A DNA stretch of 64,000 nucleotides from Rahnella sikkimica (GTDB lineage: Bacteria; Pseudomonadota; Gammaproteobacteria; Enterobacterales; Enterobacteriaceae): positions 2,790,001 to 2,854,000 of the forward strand of contig NZ_CP019062.1 of the NCBI RefSeq assembly GCF_002951615.1. Reading direction: 5' to 3'. The notes beneath the pieces are model-generated. The model made no database searches. It was not told the DNA's origin and worked only from the letters and a program-made list of their open reading frames with translations. Shown piece by piece: positions 1-8,005 of the stretch. How positions within the stretch are numbered: position 1 is the first letter of the stretch; each line of letters starts with the position of its first letter. The position numbers and the translations under genes are program-made.

Positions 1-1
1 C

Positions 2-274
2 GGTATCGTGCTGGTTGAAGAAATCGGCCAGCAGAAAAAAGAGAAAAATCAGACGGAAGCGATTATCTACGCGGCCACGTCACGCCTGCGCCCTATCCTG
101 CTGACGGCCTTTACCACCGTGCTCGGGCTCGCGCCGTTGTTACTTGATGTATTTTTCCAAAGCATGGCCGTTGTTATTATGTTCGGGCTGGGCTTTGCTA
201 CCGTGCTGACGCTTCTGGTTCTGCCGGTGATTTACAACTGTTTCCATCGTGAAGGACAACGCATTAAACAATGA
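2..274 (+). CDS. RND-family efflux transporter permease, C-terminal end (partial)
   Basis: The reading frame is open from the left edge of the window, so only about the last 90 residues of the protein are present. They begin with a G-I-V-L-V-E-E motif, continue with R-L-R-P-I-L-L-T-A, and then form two hydrophobic membrane helices. This is the usual C-terminal half-domain of HAE1/AcrB-type resistance-nodulation-division pumps, which use the proton gradient to drive export across the inner membrane in a tripartite complex. The first in-frame GTG at 8 is internal, not the start. The stop overlaps the next ATG by four bases, so the next gene is translationally coupled. Substrate cannot be inferred from this fragment. 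Confidence 0.85.
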   Translation, partial: GIVLVEEIGQQKKEKNQTEAIIYAATSRLRPILLTAFTTVLGLAPLLLDVFFQSMAVVIMFGLGFATVLTLLVLPVIYNCFHREGQRIKQ

Positions 275-1236
275 ATACAACGGGACTGAATATTATTAAA
301 ACGCTCGGCTGCCTGACCGCCGTGACCTTTTTTACCGTCTATAACACGTACGATAATTACAATTATAACTACGACGCGATTCTGGCTTTCCTGACCTTTA
401 TTTCCACCATTGCCACACCGCTGTTTTTTGTCGTGACCGGGTATATGGACGCCGATTCCCAGCACACGCCGGAATGGCAGATGAAAAAGATACGCGGGAT
501 CCTGACGATTTTTATCTTCTGGTTCTCGATTTATTACCTGTGGGGGCCGTATCAGAAAGGCTATCTCATCCAGCCGTGGTTTATTTTTTCGCTGGTGATT
601 ATTTATACCTTCCACCCGGTGGTGGAATGGCTGGCGAAACGCCGGGTGATTCTGGCTTCGCTGGTGGTCGCCCTGCTGGTTTTCTCGTTCGCTTATGACC
701 TGCTGGCGATCTACTTCACTGAAAGTAAAATTTTCTCCGCGCCCGCGCAGTTCCGTATCTGGACGTGGGTGCTTTATTATCTCACCGGCCAGCTACTTTA
801 TGATCCGGTGGTTTCCTCACTCTACAGCCGCCCGCGCATCGCTAAATACGCCGCCATCGCGATTCCGTTTGTTTATACTTTTACGTGGTTTTATGAGAAG
901 CGCTTTTTCTTCTCCCTGTTCAACGTTGAGCGCAACAGCTTTATTCTGACCGGATCGCAGGTCTATATTCTGGTGTTGTTGATTATCATCGCGGCGAACG
1001 GCGTTAAACCGGAAGCCATCCGGTTGCCGGTCAGTGAAATGGTCAGCTCGCTCGGTAAAACCATGACCGGCGTTTATATCCTCCACTACACCTTCTTTAA
1101 CCTGCTTATCGAGTGGATCCCAATCCATTCCCTGACCGCCAAACTGCTGGTCATCCTGATGACGTTCCTGCTCTCGGTGCTGTCGTCCATGCTGCTGCTC
1201 AAAAGCAATCTGACGAAAAAGCTGATTACGTTTTGA
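271..1236 (+). CDS. Acyltransferase-3-like integral membrane protein
   Basis: The product is 321 residues with about ten hydrophobic segments spread evenly over its length, the pattern of the acyltransferase-3 family (OafA/WecH/YiaH-like), whose members usually O-acylate surface sugars. The A-T-P-L-F-F-V-V-T-G-Y-M stretch at residues 48-59 matches the family's 'PLFFxxSGY' helix, and a T-G-V-Y-I-L-H-Y helix lies near residue 270. Family members normally have a histidine in the first helix; here the equivalent area reads F-T-V-Y-N-T, so that residue seems absent. The gene starts inside the stop codon of the RND pump gene (ATGA overlap), implying one operon. Its stop abuts the stop of the convergent regulator. 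The family call is fairly sure; substrate and activity are unknown. Confidence 0.7.
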   Translation: MNTTGLNIIKTLGCLTAVTFFTVYNTYDNYNYNYDAILAFLTFISTIATPLFFVVTGYMDADSQHTPEWQMKKIRGILTIFIFWFSIYYLWGPYQKGYLIQPWFIFSLVIIYTFHPVVEWLAKRRVILASLVVALLVFSFAYDLLAIYFTESKIFSAPAQFRIWTWVLYYLTGQLLYDPVVSSLYSRPRIAKYAAIAIPFVYTFTWFYEKRFFFSLFNVERNSFILTGSQVYILVLLIIIAANGVKPEAIRLPVSEMVSSLGKTMTGVYILHYTFFNLLIEWIPIHSLTAKLLVILMTFLLSVLSSMLLLKSNLTKKLITF

Positions 1237-1785
1237 TTAGTTTTGCTCCGACACCAGCACGGCCATCGTATCCGGTTCCAGCGCCCTGAAAATATGCTCA
1301 ACGTCGGCGGGATACGAAATGTAGTCACCGGCGTTGAGTTCCACCGGTGAATCCACCAGCCCGACCAGAGCACGCCCCTGCGTGATGATGATGTGTTCCA
1401 CCGAACCCTGCGGATGCGGGCTGGAAACACGGTCGCTGCCCGGCTGCGTGGTCAGCAGATACACATCGCGTCGTGCGCCCGGCGGACAGGTCGCCAGAAG
1501 CACCGCTTTGTAATCCGCCAGTTCCGCCACCACCGACGGGCCTTCGCCACGCCGGATCACCTGCATTTTATTCACTTCCGGCTCCATCAGCCGCGCGAAG
1601 GGAATATTCAGCGCCACACACAGCGCCCACAGTGTTTCCAGACTCGGATTGCCGTTACCGGCTTCGAGTTGAGAAAGCGTCGATTTAGCCACACCGGCGC
1701 GGCGGGCGACTTCCGCCAGCGACAAACCTGCCCGCTGACGTTCCCGCACCAGGCCTTTAGAAATAACGCTGATAGGTTGAGACAT
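1237..1785 (-). CDS. XRE-family transcriptional regulator with C-terminal cupin domain
   Basis: The 182-residue protein has an N-terminal Cro/C1-type helix-turn-helix at about residues 9-65, with the typical L-S-L-A-E-V-A-R-R-A-G-V and S-T-L-S-Q-L-E pattern. A cupin-2 barrel follows at about residues 105-178 (H-I-I-I-T-Q-G-R-A and A-G-D-Y-I-S-Y-P-A-D motifs). Such proteins usually sense a small metabolite through the cupin and control a neighbouring transporter or catabolic gene. The gene is divergent from azlCD, and the shared upstream region carries a strong dyad, so it is the likely regulator of azlCD and of itself. The effector is unknown; a branched-chain or related amino acid is a guess from context. 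Confidence 0.88.
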   Translation of the reverse strand: MSQPISVISKGLVRERQRAGLSLAEVARRAGVAKSTLSQLEAGNGNPSLETLWALCVALNIPFARLMEPEVNKMQVIRRGEGPSVVAELADYKAVLLATCPPGARRDVYLLTTQPGSDRVSSPHPQGSVEHIIITQGRALVGLVDSPVELNAGDYISYPADVEHIFRALEPDTMAVLVSEQN

Positions 1786-1803
1786 TACGGCACTCCGATC
1801 AGT

Positions 1804-1872
1804 ATAACGAACGATCGTTCGACTTGAAGAACGATTCAGAAGTGTTCATTATAATGGATACTCGTTCGTTAT
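1804..1872. promoter_or_regulatory. Putative operator between the XRE-cupin regulator and azlC
   Basis: A 14-base perfect palindrome CGAACGATCGTTCG lies at 1808-1821. It forms part of a longer inverted pair: ATAACGAACG at 1804-1813 and its exact complement CGTTCGTTAT at 1863-1872, with a partial copy (GAACGATTC) near 1829. A TATAAT hexamer at 1850-1855 sits between the outer arms, as expected for a repressor that brackets the azlC promoter. The binding protein is inferred to be the adjacent XRE-cupin regulator. Confidence 0.6.
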
Positions 1873-1883
1873 GGGATTGAATT

Positions 1884-2552
1884 ATGCAAGCACGTTTCTT
1901 TTCACCGCTGGGAAAGGATGTGGTGAAAGCCATCTTTCTGGTCTGCCTCGCCGATGGTCTGGTGGGAATTTCTTACGGTTCACTGGCGGTCGCCGGAGGC
2001 TTTCCGCTGTGGGTGCCGCTGATGCTTTCTTTGCTGGTACTCGCCGGTGCGTCTGAATTTTTGTTTATCGCCATCGTCGGTGGCGGCGGAAGCCCGTTTG
2101 CCGCAGCCGCCGCCGGTTTACTGGTGAATGCCCGCCATTTGCCGTTCGGTATTGCGGTGAAAGATCTGGTGGGCAGTAAATCGCTGAGCTGGCTCGGGTG
2201 CCACATCATGAACGATGAAAGCGTGGTGTTCGGCATCTCGCAGTCCACCCATGAAAAACGCAAAAAAGCCTACTGGCTGTGCGGCGCGGGCATTGCGTTG
2301 TTCTGGCCGGTCAGCGTGATTGCCGGGGCGTACATCGGGCAGTTTATTCCGGATATCAAAGCTATCGGGCTGGATGCCGTGTTCCCGGCCATTTTGCTGG
2401 CGCTGATTTTCCCGGCGCTGAGAAAGCGCAGAACGCTGATCCCGGCGGCGTCCGGCGCACTGATTTCGGTCGCCGCCGTGCCTTTTGTGCCCGCCGGAAT
2501 GCCGGTGCTGTTTTCACTGCTGGGATTACTGGCCTGGAGAAATAAAAAATGA
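1884..2552 (+). CDS. azlC: AzlC-family branched-chain amino acid exporter, large subunit
   Basis: The protein has 222 residues and is almost entirely hydrophobic, with about six to seven membrane helices, the size expected for AzlC/YgaZ. These proteins work with a small AzlD/YgaH partner in the inner membrane to export branched-chain amino acids such as valine, or analogues. The early A-D-G-L-V-G-I-S-Y-G-S-L and the N-A-R-H-L-P-F-G-I segment near residue 88 are typical of AzlC. The next gene begins four bases before this one's stop, so the two subunits are coupled. Expression is probably set by the dyad operator just upstream and the divergent XRE-cupin regulator. Confidence 0.88.
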   Translation: MQARFFSPLGKDVVKAIFLVCLADGLVGISYGSLAVAGGFPLWVPLMLSLLVLAGASEFLFIAIVGGGGSPFAAAAAGLLVNARHLPFGIAVKDLVGSKSLSWLGCHIMNDESVVFGISQSTHEKRKKAYWLCGAGIALFWPVSVIAGAYIGQFIPDIKAIGLDAVFPAILLALIFPALRKRRTLIPAASGALISVAAVPFVPAGMPVLFSLLGLLAWRNKK

Positions 2553-2872
2553 CACAACACACACTATGGATTGCCGGGATCCTCGTTCTGGCGGCAGGGA
2601 CTTTCGCGATGCGCGTGGCAGGTTACCGGCTGGGTTCACGCCTGAATCTCTCACCGGCAACGCAGACGATGTTGTCGGATTCAGCCACGATTTTATTGCT
2701 TGCCGTGGCGGCCACGTCTGCGTTGTTTGAAGGTCAGCATTTTGGCGGATTTGCGCGGGTCGCGGGCGTCGGTGTGGCGCTGTTTTTAGCGTGGAGAAAG
2801 GCACCGCTGATTATCATTATTATCGTGGCGGCCGTCGTGACGGCACTGATGCGCTGGACGGGAATTTCCTGA
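2549..2872 (+). CDS. azlD: AzlD-family branched-chain amino acid exporter, small subunit
   Basis: This is a 107-residue protein with about four hydrophobic helices and little else, which fits the AzlD/YgaH small subunit by size, topology and position. The motif T-F-A-M-R-V-A-G-Y-R-L-G near residue 20 is characteristic (family members usually carry a 'TxxxRxxp' pattern there). It overlaps the end of azlC by four bases (ATGA), so both are translated from one message and should form one exporter complex in the inner membrane. Confidence 0.85.
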   Translation: MTQHTLWIAGILVLAAGTFAMRVAGYRLGSRLNLSPATQTMLSDSATILLLAVAATSALFEGQHFGGFARVAGVGVALFLAWRKAPLIIIIIVAAVVTALMRWTGIS

Positions 2873-2884
2873 GCAGAAACAAAA

Positions 2885-2904
2885 ATGGCTCCCGCAGGAG
2901 CCAT
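2885..2904 (-). terminator. Intrinsic terminator downstream of plaP, possibly bidirectional
   Basis: A perfect 8-base stem ATGGCTCC / GGAGCCAT with a CGCA loop lies between the convergent azlD and plaP genes. On the minus strand it is followed by a T-rich run (complement of the A-run at 2879-2885), so it best serves plaP. Confidence 0.75.
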
Positions 2905-2921
2905 CACTCATCAAACGCGCG

Positions 2922-4283
2922 TTACGCCACGTCTTCGTGCTGCGGCACCGGGTTGCGGAAGCTTTTGGTGACACAGGCCAGATAGATGAAGCCGACTGCG
3001 CCCCAGATCAGCCCCAGCACCATCGAGCCTTCTTCCAGATTCACCCACAACGCCCCGACCGTCAGCGCGCCGCACATCGGTAAAAACAGATACTGGAAGT
3101 GATCCATAAAGGTTTTGTTGCGCTTCTCGCGGATCCAGAACTGCGAAATCACAGACAGGTTCACGAAGGTAAACGCCACCAGCGCACCGAAGTTAATCAG
3201 CGCCGTGGCGGTCACCAGATCGAAGTTAATCGCCATCAGGGCAATTGCGCCGACCAGCAACACGTTGAAAGACGGTGTGCGCCATTTCGGGTGAATGTAG
3301 CCGAAGAAACGTTTCGGGAATACGCCGTCGCGGCCCATGACGTACATCAGGCGCGAAACGCCCGCGTGTGCCGCCATGCCGGAAGCCAGCACGGTAATAC
3401 TGGAGAAAATCAGCGCACCGAACTGGAAGGCGCGTCCGGCGACCTGCAACATGATTTCAGGCTGTGAAGCGTCCGGGTTTTTGAAGCTGGAGATGTCCGG
3501 GAAATACAGTTGCAGGAAATAGGTTGCGCTGATGAAGATGGCACCGCCAATTAACGCCGTCAGGAAAATCGCCCGCGGGATCACACGTTCGGCGTCTTTA
3601 GTTTCTTCCGACAAATTACTGATGCCGTCAAAGCCGGTGAACGAGAAGCACAGAATGGTTGCGCCGGTAATCAATGGCACCGTATGGGTATTTTCGCCCC
3701 AGAACGGTTTCGAACTGGCCAGCGTACCGTAACCGGTGCCGTGGTTAACGCCGTAAATCACCATGCCGGTAATCACAACAATCAGCACAATCTGTAAGAC
3801 GACGACCAGCGTATTAATATTGGCGACGGTTTTGATGCTGCGTAAATTCGACAGCGTCATAAAGCCGACCAGCACGATGACAAATATCCACGACGGCACG
3901 GAAGGCACCAGCGCCTCGAAATAGATTTTTGCCAGCAGGATATTAATCATCGGCGCGAAAAGATAATCGAGCAGCGATGACCAGCCCACCATAAAGCCGA
4001 CCACCGGATGAATCGCTTTTTGCGCGTAAGTATAAGCGGAGCCCGCCGAAGGATAGCGGCGCACCAGTTTGCCGTAGCTCAGTGCGGTAAATAACACGGC
4101 GATAAGCGCGAAGGCATAGGCCGTCGGCACATGGCCGTCGGTCAGGCCGGAGACAATACCGAAGGTATCGAACAGGGTCATGGGTTGCATATAGGCCAGG
4201 CCTATCATGACAACCGGAATCAGCGTAAGGCTTTTACGCAGTTCCACGCGGGAAGGGGTACCTGTTGCGATGTTATCCGACAT
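2922..4283 (-). CDS. plaP: Putrescine importer PlaP (APC superfamily)
   Basis: This 453-residue, twelve-helix transporter of the amino acid-polyamine-organocation superfamily closely resembles E. coli PlaP (YeeF) along its whole length as I remember that sequence, including the early [11 protein letters not shown] and the C-terminal [12 protein letters not shown]. It resembles PuuP less closely. PlaP is a low-affinity proton-driven putrescine importer in the inner membrane. The gene stands alone on the minus strand, with its own terminator downstream and a long (about 810 bases) regulatory region upstream. With speF-potE at 26-29.6 kb, it gives the cell both uptake and synthesis/export of putrescine. 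Confidence 0.9.
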   Translation of the reverse strand: MSDNIATGTPSRVELRKSLTLIPVVMIGLAYMQPMTLFDTFGIVSGLTDGHVPTAYAFALIAVLFTALSYGKLVRRYPSAGSAYTYAQKAIHPVVGFMVGWSSLLDYLFAPMINILLAKIYFEALVPSVPSWIFVIVLVGFMTLSNLRSIKTVANINTLVVVLQIVLIVVITGMVIYGVNHGTGYGTLASSKPFWGENTHTVPLITGATILCFSFTGFDGISNLSEETKDAERVIPRAIFLTALIGGAIFISATYFLQLYFPDISSFKNPDASQPEIMLQVAGRAFQFGALIFSSITVLASGMAAHAGVSRLMYVMGRDGVFPKRFFGYIHPKWRTPSFNVLLVGAIALMAINFDLVTATALINFGALVAFTFVNLSVISQFWIREKRNKTFMDHFQYLFLPMCGALTVGALWVNLEEGSMVLGLIWGAVGFIYLACVTKSFRNPVPQHEDVA

Positions 4284-5095
4284 GATGTGAATTTCCCATG
4301 ACGGATGACGTCACATAAAAAGAGTGGTGCACCATTTATGTTTCCTTGCGACAAGACTGTCGATTTCTGAAAGTAAATATCTATCCGGTACTAAGCCCGG
4401 CCTCTGGTTTTTGAATGTTTTCTTGTACGAAGAATGATTTCGATAATGTAGAACGTGTGACACGCCCCGTTTTGCGGGCCGCATATTTTGCCTTATTCCC
4501 TATCGAATTGACAAGCCAGCTCAGGATAAAGACAGGTAATAATTAAAATAACCAGCAAAAACCGGCACGTATTGTCAAAGCGCTTTTGCGGAGGGGGAAT
4601 GAAATGTTTTTATAATGTGAAAATAATTAAACACGCCGTTATTGCATCCGGAGATATATCGACAAGCCCTGTTTAAAAATAACGAATGCGCCTCTGATTT
4701 AACATTTTCAGCTTTGCTGACTCATCCCGCGCCCCGATTGCACTTATGGGCAAATTCCTAAAATGCCCTCCCCTGACATCTTTTTCACGCCTGATGTTTA
4801 CAAAATCCCGGTCTGTGACAAGAATGAGAATTATTTGCTCATAAAATAAGAAATATCTTATTTCTCACTTAAGCAGCAACTCCGAAATCTGAAGAAGCAC
4901 AACGCCCGTTTGAGCCCGATAACGGCAACGCGCAGATTGGTGTATCCATCGGGATTGCGAAAATGGCGTCATGCCGGATACAGAACCGGTTCGCCTTCTG
5001 GCGTAAGCCGTCGCCTGCCGGGTTCAGAGGTGTGTGCTATAAATTTCACATAACAAAAACGTTTTTATTGTCATATTTTTGGCTACAGCAACGAA
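4284..5095. other. 812-base intergenic region between plaP and the AraC-type regulator
   Basis: No convincing gene was found. The part next to plaP contains a 10-base palindrome TGGTGCACCA at 4325-4334, about 42 bases before the plaP start, a candidate operator. The middle is AT-rich with a perfect dyad AAATAAGA / TCTTATTT around an AATA loop at 4844-4863. The right end is AT-rich and should hold the promoter of the AraC-type gene. I could not assign a known regulator to either dyad. Confidence 0.5.
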
Positions 5096-5110
5096 GTGAC
5101 GGGGTGTGAT

Positions 5111-5920
5111 GTGTCTCTTTCTATTTCTGAATGGACGATGGCTAACGATATTGAATGCTCGCATCTGACCGCGAGTAATTCCTCATTTCCACGTCATACG
5201 CACGATGAATACGTGATCAGCGCCAATCTGACCGGTACGGAAGAAATCTGGCTGCACGGCAAAACCGAACTGGTGCGCGCTGGCGATATCACGATTTATA
5301 ACCCGTCCACGGTTCAGTCATCGCTGTTCGGCGATGAAAAGGTCGAGTTCCTCAGCGTGCATATTCCGCAAGCGTTGTTGCGCCAGGTGTCGGTCGATCA
5401 TAATCTGCGTTCAGACCACCATGCGCCGGTGCTGACCGAAGGCGTTCTGAATAATCCTGCGCTGTTTTCCGCACTTCGTCATTACAAACGCACGCTCAAT
5501 GATGAAGATCAGGAGCAGAATTTGCTGTGGCTGCTGGGCGCGTTACTGGAAGAACCGGCAAAAGAACAGGAACAGTCGCTGCGCCCGATCACGCTGGCGC
5601 TGGATTTTATGCGCGACCATCTGACGCGAAAAATACATCTCGATACGCTGGCGCAAATCAGCGGGCTGAGTAAATTCCATTTTGTCCGGCTTTTCCGTCA
5701 GCACATCGGCATGCCGCCGCTGCAATATCATATGCAATTGCGGCTGCTTGAGGCCCGCAACCAGCTGCGCAAAAACAATAACGCGCTGGATGTGGCCATC
5801 CGCCTGGGCTTTTACGATCAAAGCCACTTCATCAATACGTTCCGCAAAATGATGGGGATCACGCCCCATCTTTATTCGCTGTCGCTGAACGCCTCGCACG
5901 GCCACGCGGCTATACGATAA
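5111..5920 (+). CDS. AraC-family transcriptional regulator
   Basis: The protein has an N-terminal cupin-like ligand domain (R-H-T-H-D-E-Y near residue 30, then A-G-D-I near 57) and a C-terminal AraC/XylS DNA-binding domain with two helix-turn-helix units. The second carries the classic G-F-Y-D-Q-S-H-F-I-N-T-F-R-K and G-I-T-P-H pattern. Such proteins bind amino acids or sugars and activate adjacent genes. I chose the GTG at 5111 (269 residues) because GGGG at 5101-5104 gives a ribosome site; a GTG at 5096 and an ATG at 5138 are alternatives. Its 3' end overlaps that of the convergent LysE-type exporter by 11 bases, so it may control that exporter. Confidence 0.85.
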   Translation: MSLSISEWTMANDIECSHLTASNSSFPRHTHDEYVISANLTGTEEIWLHGKTELVRAGDITIYNPSTVQSSLFGDEKVEFLSVHIPQALLRQVSVDHNLRSDHHAPVLTEGVLNNPALFSALRHYKRTLNDEDQEQNLLWLLGALLEEPAKEQEQSLRPITLALDFMRDHLTRKIHLDTLAQISGLSKFHFVRLFRQHIGMPPLQYHMQLRLLEARNQLRKNNNALDVAIRLGFYDQSHFINTFRKMMGITPHLYSLSLNASHGHAAIR

Positions 5921-6545
5921 ATTCGCGGTAACCGGTGATCACCACGTACAGCGCGAAATATGAGAATATCGCCGCTGACGCCACGTAAGAGTATTTCAGC
6001 ATTTTGGTGCCGAGCATTTTCCCGCCCCAGCTGCCGACGCAGCACAGCACAATCGTCCAGAACACACCGGCGATGAAAAAGCCGGTCAGGAACCAGGACG
6101 CTTCCGCCGTGCCGCCCTGTCCCATGCGCGAAATCAACGCCCCGCCGACGGCAGCGAACCACAAAATCGCCGTCGGCGAGGACATCGCCAGCAACACGCC
6201 CCGGCCAAAATTGCGCATCACCGAGCGCGGCTGCCCGTTGTCGCCGGAGTTCAGATCGCCCGCAGGCGCCAGCGCCGCGCGGATCATTTTGTAGGTAAAC
6301 CACATCAGCATCAGCGAGCCGCCGACCCACAGCACCCAGCGTACGCTCTGGTATTGCAGCAACAGCGTCATCCCTGCCAGCGCCAGCACGGCGTAAATCA
6401 GGTCGCCGATGCAGGTGCCAATACCCAGCCAGAATCCGTGAAAATAGCCGCGTTGCATCGCCAGCGTAATCATGGCGATATTCGCAATCCCGATGTCCAG
6501 ACACAGCGACAGGCTGAGCAAAAATCCATTTGAAAACGGCATCAT
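5910..6545 (-). CDS. LysE-family amino acid exporter
   Basis: The 211-residue inner-membrane protein has the LysE/RhtB layout of about six helices. It has an N-terminal L-S-L-S-L-C-L-D-I-G-I-A-N segment in the position of the family's 'GPxxxxxxxxG' loop and a central S-S-P-T-A-I-L-W-F motif (family 'NPKAxLFF'). Members export basic or neutral amino acids and related metabolites using proton motive force. Its ATG lies within the stop of the upstream 430-residue gene (ATGA overlap), so the two are co-translated; the product of that partner may be linked to the exported compound. The usual N-P-K is replaced by S-P-T here, so this is a divergent subfamily. Confidence 0.85.
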   Translation of the reverse strand: MMPFSNGFLLSLSLCLDIGIANIAMITLAMQRGYFHGFWLGIGTCIGDLIYAVLALAGMTLLLQYQSVRWVLWVGGSLMLMWFTYKMIRAALAPAGDLNSGDNGQPRSVMRNFGRGVLLAMSSPTAILWFAAVGGALISRMGQGGTAEASWFLTGFFIAGVFWTIVLCCVGSWGGKMLGTKMLKYSYVASAAIFSYFALYVVITGYREFIV

Positions 6546-7834
6546 AACGGAACTCTCTTAATTAACTGGTTGTATTCAATCATGTCATTGGTGGTGCCCA
6601 GACGCGCCATCAGCACATCGACATCCTCAGGATTGGTATGCGGGCAGCGATCCAGCATGAAATTTTTCGCCCGTTCCGCGTCGCCGCCCAGCAACTCTTC
6701 GCTCATCAGCCGGGTCAGATCCGCCATCTGGGTAAAGAAAAGTTCCGGGTGGAACTCGATGGAATCCGCGGACAGCTCAACGCAGCCGTGTTCGCGCAGG
6801 TAGTTAAACTGGATCCAGGCCGCACCGGCGTCCGGATAGCTCGACGGGCCACGGCGCAGATAGCGCAGCATTTCGAGGAAGTAGATCCGCGCCAGCACGG
6901 TGCGATCCAGTTGCAGACCGTCAGCCACCTGCGGCGTGAGACACATCAGCAGGCCAAACTGGTCGGCCAGCGCTTCCTGCACCATCATCGATCCCCAGCG
7001 ATCAATCTTGCTGAGTTTCGGGAAGACGTTTTCGTTACGCACCAGCGAATGCCCGAGGTCGTGCCCGCGGAACCAGGCAATCAGATAACGCTGGCACACG
7101 CGGCTGTCCGGCAGCCGGTCTTCCGGCCAGCCCATTTTTGCCGCTTCAGTGCGGGAAAACAGTTCGAACAGTTGCAGGTAAGTGTTGGCGAAAACCACGG
7201 TGCGCTTGACCGGCGAATACTTCAGCCCTTCATCTTCCGGGAAGAAATAGGCGAAATGTTTCGGATAGGTATTCGCTTCACCGGCAATGCCAAACAGGTT
7301 GATAATTTTGTACGCGCAGCCCGGCATCGCCAGCAAATCCCCGGCAATTTCCTTTTGCAGATACAGCAAACTTTCCGGAAAGAGGCTGTCCATCACGTCG
7401 GAGATTTCCTGCAACATCGGCGCGGGTTCGCCAAACCACGACGAATAAAAACTTTGTTTGGATTTCCCCACCCACGTCGACGTATTGCCGATACCCAGCA
7501 CCAGTTGCTGTTCATTCAGCCCGGCGATTTGCGGCAGCACGGCTTTCCCGCAACTGTCGTCCGCCAGCACTTCCGCGCGCAAAAACAGCCCGCGACGGGT
7601 ATCCGGGTCATCAAACATCGGCGCGAGACGGAAACACTGGATCGACATTTCCTCACGCAGCGCATCCAGCAAACGGCTTTCGCAGGCGGCTTCCAGCTGA
7701 TTAATGGCCTCCGTAAGACGCAGGCAGTAGTGAATGGTTTGCAGAGCTTTAGGATTTAGATTTTCCGGGGTATCCAGATCCATCATTGAAACCTGGTATG
7801 CCGCCGCGGCTGGCCAAAATGACGTAGTAAACAT
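6542..7834 (-). CDS. Unrecognised 430-residue protein with an HDLGH motif, coupled to a LysE exporter
   Basis: I do not recognise this family. The protein has no signal peptide or membrane helices and looks cytoplasmic and globular. The most striking segment is W-F-R-G-H-D-L-G-H-S near residue 255, followed about 33 residues later by E-A-L-A-D. The pair resembles zinc-metallopeptidase signatures (HExxH or HExxxH with a downstream E-x-x-x-D, as in M49 enzymes) with Asp in place of Glu. It also resembles the H-D-x-G-H core of HD-domain hydrolases. Which, if either, is right cannot be told without structure prediction. The gene overlaps the LysE exporter gene by four bases. An enzyme making or detoxifying the exported metabolite is possible, but this is inference only. 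Confidence 0.6.
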   Translation of the reverse strand: MFTTSFWPAAAAYQVSMMDLDTPENLNPKALQTIHYCLRLTEAINQLEAACESRLLDALREEMSIQCFRLAPMFDDPDTRRGLFLRAEVLADDSCGKAVLPQIAGLNEQQLVLGIGNTSTWVGKSKQSFYSSWFGEPAPMLQEISDVMDSLFPESLLYLQKEIAGDLLAMPGCAYKIINLFGIAGEANTYPKHFAYFFPEDEGLKYSPVKRTVVFANTYLQLFELFSRTEAAKMGWPEDRLPDSRVCQRYLIAWFRGHDLGHSLVRNENVFPKLSKIDRWGSMMVQEALADQFGLLMCLTPQVADGLQLDRTVLARIYFLEMLRYLRRGPSSYPDAGAAWIQFNYLREHGCVELSADSIEFHPELFFTQMADLTRLMSEELLGGDAERAKNFMLDRCPHTNPEDVDVLMARLGTTNDMIEYNQLIKRVPL

Positions 7835-8005
7835 GATTTCAAACCTTTAAGCGCAATGGAAAGAACCTACTTAATCACTCCCGCGAAACCGGGTATTGGA
7901 AGAAATTGCGCAGACGCCAGGAAGTGAAAATCGCCGCCATTACAAGCCCGTCATCTGGGTCTACCCTTAACGTACCTATTCCTTTTTTGCTAAGCGCCTC
8001 ACACC

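Noticed and set aside
4336-4400. Sigma-54 promoter for plaP
   Set aside because: The TGGTGCACCA palindrome resembles half of an NtrC site, but no GG-N10-GC element occurs between it and plaP or just upstream.
4820-4840. Fur-like AT-rich motif in the plaP-AraC gap
   Set aside because: Only a partial match (GAGAATTATT) with no second half; neighbouring genes have no iron role.
5048-5066. CRP-like site upstream of the AraC-type gene
   Set aside because: The two half-sites TGTGC and TCACA... are 8 rather than 6 bases apart, so the geometry is wrong for CRP.
6638-7759. 373-codon open frame on the plus strand
   Set aside because: It lies wholly antisense to the 430-residue HDLGH-motif gene and has an Arg/Gln/His-rich composition typical of frame shadows in GC-rich DNA; no ribosome site or known motif.
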